Shown here: positions 1 to 9,965 of the stretch, piece by piece
How the letters are laid out: each line of letters begins with the position of its first letter
Position numbering within the stretch: position 1 is the stretch's first letter
Assembly (NCBI GenBank): GCA_019915135.1
Contig: JAHLMK010000017.1
Span: forward strand, 868,001 to 932,000
Origin: Strobilurus pachycystidiatus
Lineage: Eukaryota > Basidiomycota > Agaricomycetes > Agaricales > Physalacriaceae
DNA: 64,000 nt
Direction: 5' to 3'
The notes under the pieces: generated by a model
What the model was told of the DNA's origin: nothing
Seen by the model: the letters and a program-made list of their open reading frames with translations, nothing else
Databases searched by the model: none
Program-made: the position numbers and the translations under genes

Positions 1-1991
1 CCCAAGTCGTCGAGGATTGCCAGGTTGTGAAATACCCATACTCGAACGTCGCATTCCCAGTCAGATTTACAGACACTATCAAAAAAATTAACGACACACA
101 TCTGAATATTATACGATAACATACCACTCCAAATTCCCAGCGAGTACTGAGGCGGAGTCAGAGCAATTGCATTTGAGGTTGACCATTGACCGAGAGCATC
201 CAGAGATCCAGAAACGTGTGGAATAACTGTTCGAGCTGGCAAGTCAGTCCGACGACGTCTCACTATCAATGAAGCACTTGCCGCCAAAGTACAAGTCCGC
301 ATGCAGATAAAATGTCACCGAGACATTCCCATTTCGTTGGTCAACGCTGCTCATGCAAGACTGGCCCAGCTTTTGGGCATGCCATGTATGAGGGACGTTC
401 CCTGCACGACTGTTGAAAGCCGTGAGCGCGGCAGCATAGCTCCACGTCAGGTCCACCGCGCCAATATGCGACACGCCATTCAATCGACTGAACTGTTCAG
501 ACAGATTCCCAGTAGGCGGGGTTGCGTTGGCAACGACGGCAATGAACCCATCAGCATAAGACTTGACTTGATGCGAGATATTTTGATATATCGCTGTGTT
601 CGATGGGTATCTACCAGGGGAGATGCTGGGCGAAAAGGCGCGGAAAAAAGGGAGGGAAATGGCGTCTATGACCAAGAAAGCCTGGCGGTGCCAGACGTAC
701 AGGGCATCGTACAGCTGCTCAGCCACAGCGAGGGTTGTAAGAAACCACGGCTGAAGACTTATGAGCACAAGACGCCTCATTGTTTTCAGAGTGACGTACG
801 TTACCGCCGAACGACAAGTCCTCTGCGTACCGGCCAGTGGCCATGGCCTGGCCCTCTTGTATACCGTAGTTGTGCTGGTAGACCGTGAAGGATCTGACAT
901 ACGCATGAAGATTCGCGAGGGCCCGACTGGAGCACGGTTGGAAAGTCTTATCATCACAACCAGCCGTTGGATCGAAGGTGTGTATGGAAGTTAGGACTGT
1001 ATTCCCATCCATGCCAGTCCGGCCGCCACCAGTATTCGCCGACATGTATCCTCCTTTGTTGTTCCAGAAGCTCTTGAAAGGCGTCAGCGCCGCAACCTTC
1101 ATGAACAAAAATCACGGCACCTGCATGAAGCAAAGAACGCGCTCTGCTTGGGTCGTGTACTCTCCGATGGTAGCGTCGTCCAGTCGCCCCAGGGATCTTC
1201 CCAAGGTTATACCTTGTCTTAGAGCTCGGTGTTGGACAGATGCAGTCCAAAATGACGACGACGAGAGTTCTTCCCATAGATCGAAGGTGGTGAGATTCCA
1301 GCTCTGGGAAACATACTCCAGGTCGAGCTTGAGAATGGGCCAGAGAACTCTTTCAACGTAAGGCAGGTCGTGGGCGGTGTAATGGTTGGCCAAGTCGATC
1401 AGAGCAATAGCACGTAAGGCCGGACCGTCTAAGAATGATGTGCGGATATTGTATCGATGGGTGAGTCTCGCGGATTCTGGGCGTGCTCTTACCTCGTTGA
1501 GGACGACTTTCAGGACTCGTCAGCTAAAGAGCGGGAAGCTTGCTTGAGACTCACCTCCAAGGCTCGCTGAATACGGTTTCGTTGACGTAAAACCTGGGTT
1601 CTCCGAGGCCAGCAAGGCTAGGGAGCGCTTGTATGCGGCCTTGGGATGCTACATACTCTTGTATGAGGCATTCCAGCGATGCATCTCTTCCTGACGTAAA
1701 TCTACAAGGGGGTGAGCATCAGTCTCGAAAGCAATACCTAGTCACTCACTCGCCAATGAGATATTTGAAGACAAGGGAAGAATCCCGAGTCCAAGTGAAA
1801 AAATACCCCAGATCTCGCGACGGGGAGGCAATGACTACACCAGGTTTCGCATCGCGGGCGTTGGAGCCAGAGGCACCGATGTTTGCCATAATATTGCCTT
1901 TGGCGACGATAGATTCCTGGCGAATATAAGAATCTATGTCAAAGGCCAGACACTGGGCAAAGAAATATAGGACTGAGACGAAGAGGAGCAT
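1..1991 (-). CDS. Glucoamylase (GH15) with C-terminal CBM20 starch-binding domain, 3' end beyond window
   Basis: Secreted exo-acting glucoamylase releasing glucose from starch ends. Exons read downward: 1991-1750, 1701-1555, 1515-1493, 1428-1121, 1072-800, 750-282, 226-125, 75-<1. The ATG at 1991 opens a hydrophobic signal peptide. GH15 landmarks follow in order: YFFTWTRDSSLVFKYL, GEPRFYVNETVF, the WEE motif carrying the general acid Glu (FDLWEEL), TGMDGNTVLTSIHTFDP, AVAEQLYDALYVW, and the general base Glu in NLSEQF. After a short linker the CBM20 signature begins (VSVTFYLHAD, then SGSLDALGQW and LTGNATFEY), and it runs off the left edge. The fourth intron boundary set includes a 23-base exon, and one CBM20 intron has a GC donor (281-227). 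Identity is certain; only the last part of CBM20 is missing. Confidence 0.95.
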
Positions 1992-2394
1992 CGGATCCTA
2001 TGGAACAGCACTCACGACAGCGACTTTATAGTTAGCTGAAAAGCTCTTCCCCTAGGAAATTAACGTCTCCCAACCGGGAGTGAGAAATTTAGATCTTCTA
2101 GCTCGAGATGATCATGAGTAACGCCTGACTCCATCGCGGAGGGAGAAGTTCGCCGGTCAAACCTGAAAGCTCATAGGCATACAAAGTCCCAGGGAGGATG
2201 TCTTCGCTATAGCACTTCTGTCCATTTCTGTGAACTGTAAGTCTGGTTGTGTTTCGTATGAAGCATGTGATGGGATGTGCGCACCGAGCATCACACTATT
2301 GCCCTCGCCTGGTCTGATACGTCGGCGGAAGCCACGACCTAATTCTTGGCTGTTCAAACCATCAAGCTCGATTAGTACTAGTACAGATATACAA
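1992..2394. other. Intergenic: glucoamylase promoter and cyclin 3' flank
   Basis: No supported coding sequence. The right part is the 3' flank of the cyclin-like gene and the left part must hold the glucoamylase promoter. The only open frames here lack conserved motifs and sensible splice sites. Confidence 0.5.
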
Positions 2395-3239
2395 TCATGA
2401 CTGCGAGTGTTCCTCAACCCATTTGCGGACATCCTTTTTATCCATAAGATCCTCGACTTGCCATTCCTTCGAAGACTCGGTATGGTACAAACGCATTATG
2501 AAGCCGCAAACGCTCCAGACGTCCTCCCACTCAGCGTCAAAAAGGATCCACCACTTGTCCGGCAGAGCAATTTGCATATGTCGAGACGCCAAAAGGATTG
2601 CCGCGCTGACGATAGTTGGAACCTGGTAGAGCGTGTAGACAGGTGTTTGCATCCTGATCCATTATGAGCAAGCGAATGACGGAAGAACTAGTACACTGAC
2701 GCGTCGTTCAAGAATCCCCATGCCTTCTGGATGACATCTTTACTGTCCTGGCCCAAAAGACGAAGGTAGTTGATCAGGGATCCGAACGGCAGTACGACGT
2801 TCGTGTTGAAGCCGAGCCTCTTCAATATCTGCATCTCCGCAACCACCACCCGGTCCTTGAGATCGTAGAACGTGTTCCCGAAGTAGGACATCGGCTCTAT
2901 CTTGGTTTTCCCTTTTCCCTCCTTCTGCTGCAAAAGTACATGGAAGATGTTGATCAGGTCCCGGATACGCACAGCGCATTCTTCCAGCTTGCTAGAGAGG
3001 TAGAGAGCGCCGAACGCGATATCGCTGACGCTGAATGTCAAGAGGGAGGACACGACCCAGAAGCGCTGGAATAGGATTTGGGCGGTAGCGCAAGCGACGT
3101 GGGGTAGGCGCAAGAGAGTGGTCGCCGTGTGGATGAGTTTGCAGCCGTGTGCTCGCAAAGCAGCCTCCAGGGAGGGTGGAATGGCGGAGGGCGACTGCGA
3201 AATTTGCTGCAGCGACGCCAGAGGGTACATGGAGGTCAT
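2395..3239 (-). CDS. Cyclin L-like cyclin
   Basis: Predicted 267-residue cyclin of the transcription/splicing class (cyclin L/K type), which in other eukaryotes pairs with a CDK acting on RNA polymerase II or pre-mRNA processing in the nucleus. Two exons: 3239-2695 and 2653-2395, joined in phase 2 across a 41-base intron. The start is the ATG at 3239; six bases upstream only a TTG is in frame. The cyclin box shows the cyclin L pattern: an N-terminal block with LRLPHVACATAQILFQRFW, then FGALYLSSKLEE, RIRDLINIFHVLLQQ, and an LKRLGFNT segment. The second exon gives the second cyclin fold (YQVPTIVSAAILLASR). It lacks the long RS-rich tail of animal cyclin L. Family assignment is firm; the exact subtype (L versus K) is less so. 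Confidence 0.82.
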
Positions 3240-3456
3240 GAGCAAGTCATGCTGAGATCACGAGGCTTTGAGATTGATGCTCTATACGACGCGCCCAACC
3301 CCGAAAATGCAGAATACTACTCTTTCAAGTAGATACCAGTGTGATTATTGCGCGTTGCAGTTGAGAGTTGCACAATCAGCTTGTTTGTACCAACGCGATG
3401 AACAACTTCCATGGAATGAACAACTACCATGCAATAAATTATCTACTCTAGCTCAT

Positions 3457-5066
3457 CTACTGCCCTACCCTGTGCTTGACGACCCAAGCCTCGACATCCT
3501 CCTTTCCCACCACAACGCCATGTGTCGTCCCAAGATGCCGGCGCAGGTCATAGGCACGACAAAAGACATAGTCGCAAGGAGGCCCATGCGTCTCCGCATT
3601 GCCAAAAGGCAGATTCGGGAACGGGCAACGCAAAACCTTGCTAGAAGAAGCGAGTTTCTCGTTTGCCTGTTGCTTGTAGAGGTTGCCTGTAATCGCGTCC
3701 AGACCAAAGTCGAAACCTTCATCACGGTCGTCCTCCGACACACTAGCAGACGATTCTTCTTCTTCTTCATCGTAGGAAGAGTGGGCAGACGACGATTGAA
3801 CATGGACAGCTGCAACATGGCGCTGCAGAAGCTGTTTGTACCCAAATGCACGTTGGCAGTCTTCGTGTGGGCAGACATGGTCTCTTCGCCCGAGATGGGT
3901 AACGTTGTTATGCGTATTGAGGGCCTTTTTCTGTCGAAATCACGTCAGAATCAAACCTAGTTGGAAAGGCATAGACTTACGGATTTGAAATCCTTGCCAC
4001 ATTTCTCAACGATGCAAACCCAATTGCGGCCCACCTCGCCGCCTCTGCGCTTTTTCCGGGGCGGCTCGGGATCAAGGAGCGTCTCGACGTCGCGTTCCTC
4101 GTGCAACTTCTCGTGTGCACGCAATCCCTTTTGAGTGGTGAACGTCTTTCCGTTACAGGATGGATGCGGACATGTTGGCGGATGGGCAGTGCGGATGTGG
4201 TGCTGGAGGGAAGACCAGGTTGAAAAGAATGTCGGCTGGTTCCCCGGTTGGGGTATACAGTTCAAATGGACGCAGGTATATCGTTTGTCTGAATGGCCAT
4301 CAATACTACAGTAGAGAGAAAGGTTTCGGCATACCATTGTGTACTTTGGAGTGGGTCTTGAGATGCTGGTTGGTCGAGAAGGACTTTGTGCAGCCTTCAA
4401 AATTGCATTGGAATGGTTTAGTGCCCGGAGGAGCGTGTTCAGCGCATACATGCGTTCGCAGTTGATTATGTTTCGAAAACGCGACTGAACAGCCCGGTTC
4501 AGTGCACTGGCAAGACATAAGTGACCTGCAAGTGTCAATGCAGACATAGCACTCACCTCAAAAGGCTTGGCTGAGTCGTGCCAGCTCAAGTGCGCTTTCA
4601 GATGCTGATTCGTCCAAAACCGCTTCTGGCAGCTTGGACGGTCGCACGCGAGCGGGCGTTCGGATTCCGGGAGATGACTGCGAGCGTGGGCAAGGAGATG
4701 CGATTCGCGTAGATAGGACTTGCTGCAGGTGCTGCACACGAAAGGCCGCTGTCGAGGCGGTCAGCATAGTTTCCGGGTGCAGCACGGCGATGCACACACC
4801 AGGCCAGTATGGGACCGTTCGTGCTCATCTAGTCTAGACGGCTTGGTATATGCCTTTTCGCAGCCGGAAAAGGTGCATCTATATCGCTTTTTGGTAGCAC
4901 TGACGAGCTCGCCGTTGACGATGATGTGCTTGCTCGACGATGCTTGCTGGATGCAGTCCGAGTCGGACTCGTTGGGCTCGGGGCTGGAAGCAAGATGAAG
5001 GACAAGCTCTCTAGTTTTGCGCTTGCCCAGTACCGTCCCCGGCTCCAAGACAGTCGTCGCGGCCAT
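3457..5066 (-). CDS. Transcription factor IIIA (C2H2 zinc-finger, 5S rRNA gene activator)
   Basis: TFIIIA binds the internal control region of 5S rRNA genes to recruit TFIIIC/TFIIIB, and also binds 5S RNA. Five exons: 5066-4800, 4748-4557, 4506-4335, 4288-3981, 3930-3457, giving 470 residues. The ATG at 5066 is used because the more upstream in-frame codon is TTG. The protein has nine canonical C2H2 fingers, from YRCTFSGCEKAY through HVCPHEDCQRAFGYKQ. Finger 6 has a long insertion between the Cys pair and the His pair. An acidic Ser/Glu spacer (DEEEEESS) follows finger 9, and then a divergent tenth C2H2-like unit (CPF...C...HLGTTH). The KRRRGG-type basic stretch between fingers 7 and 8 could be a nuclear signal. 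The nine-finger array plus separated last finger matches fungal TFIIIA; the name is strongly supported by this architecture. Confidence 0.88.
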
Positions 5067-5610
5067 TATGATCGTCAAATGCGAAGGGAAAATAATTTCA
5101 AATCAGACGGCACATCCCTTTTCGGCCATGCGCCTCCCGACATGCCCACAACTGTACGCCAGTCGCGCGCTCGGGGTAATTCGAAAAAGCTGTCAAGTTA
5201 CAGTTGAAGGCATCCAAGATACTTCGTTATCAGTCCGTGAGCTCCTCTACATGGTTTGCTTGGTTGGGCCTCCCAATGGCTCCCCTTACAAAACGGCTTT
5301 TCGGCTTTCTCCGACTGATTCCCCCATCGGGCGGATTCGGGCCGATCCTGTTTGGCGGGCTTGTTACAGTTCTCCTGCGTCTCACCTTCGTCTCTCACTC
5401 ATACGGCTGTCGCAGGAGGAAAACTCGCGCACGACGTTCCGTCATCCGGCCGTGTAATAACCTAGATGCTTTACAAGCCGTCTCCACAGCTCGAACAGCC
5501 ATGTTGACATTCAACAAGACGCTCCTTACATGGAACAACGCATACCAAGTTTACATGAAGGACGGTGATGTTCGTCTTCAACCGCTACCAGCATCTCAGG
5601 AGAATTATCC
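5067..5610. other. Divergent intergenic region between TFIIIA and F-box gene
   Basis: It lies between two genes transcribed away from each other, so it should contain both promoters. Open frames exist but show no domain or splice logic. No clear TATA box was seen. Confidence 0.4.
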
Positions 5611-7510
5611 ATGGCACTTCCGAGGTTTCTTAGCGACTCCTTTCATCGATATTCGCCTTGTCATCTTCGGAGGCTACCTCTTCCCATTCTGGTGGATCAT
5701 ATCCTCCTTCTACTCTCCCTTCTGGATATAGTCACCTTGAGACGTGTAATCCCATTCTTACCTTTGTCTGTTTGTCTGTCTCACTCTCTTGTATCAGGTC
5801 GATAGAGCCTTCTTCATCCTTACGCATGATGCCAAAATATGGCAGCATTTCTACTGGCAGCTGGACCTCCCGATGCCATTCTTCCACGAATCGCCATCTC
5901 GGTTCACTTTCGAACCCCTCTCTTACCGATGTGAACAGCTTGTTGCTCGGGCGCTTACTCTGGAGGACAATTGGCGGAGGGTCTCCACAGTAGCGCGCCG
6001 CGTCGATACCTTTGCGCTAGGCTTTGAGATACTGGACATGAAACTGCTTCCCGGAGGCGACTACATCGTCGCATCTGCCCGACAAGCTTCCGGCAATTAT
6101 GCAGTCCTCATTCTACGGTTATGTGGGCCACCCGGACGCCAAACCAACCGATTGTTGTTTTGCATGCAAACCTATGCATCTGGACGTGCATATCGCATAC
6201 AGGCGCGGTTTATGGAGTGCCTTGGCGAACCGACACTGGTAATCGCGTTCGTGACACGACAGTATAGTCGTGGACATGCCAATAGGTGGGATCTTCAGTC
6301 TTTGACCTCCCATGCACGTATGGACCACTGACCTTCTTTAAGCTTGGATATCTCCCAGCACCCTTATGAGACCGACTTCGAGGCTCCCATTGACTATTCG
6401 TGGCACTCAGGGCGTATCCCGCTGGCAGACTTGGACGTTGCAACGAATAACGGGACGGTGTTAGAAGTTTGGAACGGGATCGCCAGCCATGCTCACAGCC
6501 GGCGCATCGATTGCCTTGTGCTATACATGCGAAAAGACAAACCGATGGCAGGTTTCATTGTGCAGCCATACAGACTCATACTCTACAATCTGAACACTTC
6601 TGAATCCGAAGGCATGCCCTTCCATTCTCCACATCGTGATGTATGTACGATGTCTGTCTCAGCTCGCTTGACTAACCAAATCACCCTATTTCAGTCCGCG
6701 GTTCGTGCTCTCAGACTTCTGACATGTCAAAACCGTTTCCTTGTCGTCCGGACTTGGAAAGTGCAAGGCGGAGAGAAGCATTATTTCGAAGTGTATGACT
6801 ATGTCAACACTTCAACTCGGCAGTCGCCAGCAGGCTGTTGCCGACTTCAAACTCTCTCTCCCTACGAATCTTTCACAATAACCGAGCCTACCTCAATGAC
6901 TGAATTCCCCCGCGGAAGCCAGCCCTCCTCTGGAGATCTCCCTTCCCATCACCTCCATCCACCAATATCCATATTCGCGCTGCGCCAGAATCCCCGCACC
7001 CTCGAGCACATCCAGGTTTGGGCTGATGTCGCTTACACCCGCTCTCCATCATATGAGTTGTTGCCAGACACCTTCCTGCCAACCTCCCGCTACATCTACG
7101 ATACTTTTGAGTATGGAATCGCTCTCCTTCCAGGAGTACACCGCTCCATCGTTTGCAACATCCGAGCTGAAGGCCTGACTGACCTGCGGCGATACACCGC
7201 AAAGACGCGTACGTTGGATCGATGCCTGTACGATGGCAGATACGGCTTCGAGCGCACGCCGCTTCTACCGCGGGACTGGAACCAAACGTGGCGCCCAAGT
7301 TATCTGCTCAGCTCGATTGGGTTGATTCCGGATACGGTATTTGGGCAGTTCGAGGAGCAGATGAAGTCTATTACGTGGGATGAAGTGAGCGGGAAGATAT
7401 GTGTCGCTACGGCACCGGATTTGAGATTGACGGTCATAGATCTTTCGATGGATATTGAAAGAAGCGGGTTGTTAGACAAATGGCTGCACCAGAGAAGACT
7501 CTGGAACTGA
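5611..7510 (+). CDS. F-box protein of the fungal expanded type
   Basis: Predicted 578-residue protein starting with an F-box (residues about 20-60: LPLPILVDHILLLLSLLDIV then TLRRVDRAFFILTHDAKIW). An F-box typically bridges a substrate to Skp1 in SCF ubiquitin ligases. Four exons: 5611-5745, 5798-6285, 6343-6640, 6695-7510. The first intron falls inside the F-box. The ATG at 5611 sits in a good context (tccATGG). The third intron (6641-6694, 54 bases, with GTATGT and CTAAC) is a multiple of three without a stop, so an unspliced form would also stay open. The long C-terminal part has no recognised repeat, but its periodic beta-rich look resembles other agaric F-box proteins of unknown substrate. 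Confidence 0.8.
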
Positions 7511-7747
7511 TGCTTGAGCGCTACTACGTGAGGCCCCGAGTTCACTGGCAGAACCTGGTAGCATGTTTCCTTTGCCTGTGTGTATATTCTATGCTATTGC
7601 TACATTCCACTAAGTATATGTGTATTCAAGTATTCGCACGGATTGTCTTCGCTACTCGACTAAGGGTAGATTCGGCAGAACTCTCTGAAACCGGCCCTCA
7701 TTGCTCGTGCGAAGCCATGATATCGTCAAGACCAGGTCTAGACCCCG

Positions 7748-9136
7748 TTATGCGCATCGATGATTCGTGACTGAAGCGTCGAACAGGTGTTCTTCGGTCC
7801 ATTTCTCCATGGCAGCGCCGTCGAGGTCACAGTAAGAGGTTTCGATCCAGGCTAACGCATCACGCAGCCTAGTCCCCAAGATGAGGCAATTGTGATACTC
7901 CTCATCTAGCTGCTTCACAGTCTACATATTGCAGCGCTCAGTACATGATCACCATCATACTGCATAGCACCATAACTGACCTGTTCGTACAGGTCACAGA
8001 GCCGATTCCTCTCTCCTTTTGGATCATTCTGGAATACGAGAAACTTGTCCTTGGGATTGCGATATGAACCAGTGATAGTCGGTCTGATCCAGCTAGGATA
8101 CCCAACAGACATACAAGCGGGCATGCTTGTGTTGAACTCCCAGTCGACGATCCCCACAACTTTACCGGAGACTTCATCGAGCATGATATTGCTAGGCCGA
8201 AGGTCGCTGTGCGTGAGCACAAAGCGCGACATGTACGGTGTATCCTGCGCGAGAGCAATAAGAGGCTGCAAGCCTTCGAAGAGGCGATCTAGCCGTTTGC
8301 ATAGCAAGCCATGATCTTCGGCACTGTCAACTTGTGTGACTGCACGGGTGCGCCGACAGGAGATTGCGCTCGTGAAGAAAGAGAGTAGGGTGGCTCCTTC
8401 GTCAATGTCGAATGTATGTCCTGGAGATATAGAGAGGTACGAGGCGGCCGGGACATGAGACTCTTCGACGCTGTGGATCATGCCAAACCGTTGGGGCCCT
8501 GAGAGGCGAAACATACGAAGAGATACACGAGCCCAACTGGTAACAGAGCATTCCTAGTAGCCAGAGTGAGCCAGAGACTTGGAGCAACATGGATGTGCAA
8601 ACGAACCCTCGCGGCAGTGCTCAAAAGAGGGTATGCATGGGCAGCGTCAAGTCCAGGCATGAGCGTTGTGACGAGCAAGTCGGTGGCGTCGTCAAATGCG
8701 AGAACGCGTGGCACGGGTAGGTCAGGCGCGTTGGCCTTGAACCAACGAAGGACGGAAAGTTCGGCAAAGAGCCTTGCTTGATTCCACCGTTCGGTTGAGG
8801 GATCTTGGTCACGACGCGACAGGACGCGTACAAACGCTGTCCGTCCGTCGGCCAACTGGATATCCATGACCTACACGAGGCCAACATCAGGGAGCTTAGA
8901 AGTGTAAATTCGAAACGACCTACTGCATCCCTTTCTTGAAATGGCTTGCGCGTCTTGGCAGCGATGGGGAGCCCACCGAGAAGCGAGCTCGCGCGTTTGA
9001 TGGCTGTAAACCATCGGGCGTCTTCCGGTTGGTCTCGTTCGGTTAAAGACCATTCCTCGTACACGAGAGGTTCCAAATCGGTCTCAATCCGCTCATCGTT
9101 GAACTTGTAAAGGGGGACAATGAGGAGCGCAGTCAT
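7748..9136 (-). CDS. Aminoglycoside phosphotransferase (APH)-family kinase-like protein
   Basis: Predicted 407-residue APH/choline-kinase fold protein; such fungal proteins are mostly uncharacterised small-molecule or protein kinase-like enzymes. Exons: 9136-8924, 8870-8607, 8553-7981, 7921-7748. The diagnostic catalytic stretch is FVLTHSDLRPSNIMLDEVSG followed by VGIVDWEF: a Brenner-type HSDLxxxNIM loop and the metal-binding DxD-like IVDWE. The N-lobe contains DGRTAFVRVLSRRDQ and VPRVLAFDDATDLLVTTLMPG. The second intron (8606-8554) was placed by frame and by homology to the family spacing after the LxTxAxR segment, so this junction is less certain than the others. Substrate unknown. Confidence 0.8.
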
Positions 9137-9965
9137 GATGGAGGGATGAACGATGAACGATGAAATTCCAACAGAAAAAAGTTGAAGTAGGTCGTGTGCA
9201 GGTCGTGTGCTTGGATACCCACTGATACTGATACCCTGACCGACAAGTCCCCGCACGGTGTTATGCAAGAGCGTTGACTACTGTAGTTCACAGTATTCCA
9301 CTCATAAGTCTGGGGAGGAATTTGGGATTGAATTTGTCCACGAAATGAGGGAAGACCGCAACGGACGTCGGAAGCAGACTCGGATGCCATCATGGTGGGA
9401 GTTTGATTGATGCCGATGCCCGGCATGTCGCGCTGCGCTGAGAGGCTCCAGTGACTCTGAGCATTCACAAGTCAGCACATCGCCAGTCGCCGACCTTTGT
9501 TTTCTTACCGTCGCGACATTGCCTCCAACACTTCCACTCATTCCCATCCATTTCGTATCCCCGTCGACGGACACTGTAACCACAAGCAGGCGATCGCCTC
9601 GAGGCAACGGCCAGCCTGAGCCTGGTGGCTGAACACGTTTTCTACGGTTGTTCCGTCGCAATCACAGCCCTTTTCTTTATTACCCTCCTTGTTGGCTTTT
9701 CCCGTCGCCCGTCAGACAGGATCCACGGCAGATTGCACATTTTCAGCGCGCTCTGGTGTGTATCCCGCCGCCTTTTTGTCCGAATCTAATCGCGGACTGT
9801 CCGTCCAGCCCACAAAGCACAAGCTTTCAATTAGCCTTGGCCCCGGCTAACAACCATCCAACAAACAAGTGGCTGCCCCTCCAACGGTGTTCCAGCCCAT
9901 CACAGCGCCTGCACTGCGTCAGCTTTCTTTGATAGACGCCCGCCTAATCGTTGCCCAAATCTGCC
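9137..9965. other. Divergent intergenic region, APH-like gene to kinase A
   Basis: It holds the promoters of the two divergent neighbours. A minus-strand reading frame around 9661-9300 looks protein-like in places but has no ATG at its open end, and no domain is recognisable. I do not call a gene here. Confidence 0.4.

Noticed and set aside
3240..3245. Longer cyclin start at 3245
   Set aside because: The codon is TTG; the first in-frame ATG is at 3239.
5067..5078. Longer TFIIIA start at 5078
   Set aside because: The codon is TTG; the ATG is at 5066.
9302..9661. Minus-strand frame that looks protein-like, upstream of kinase A
   Set aside because: Its open end starts with TTG right after a stop; no ATG until residue 38 or so, no domain, and the 3' part would overlap the APH-like gene start.
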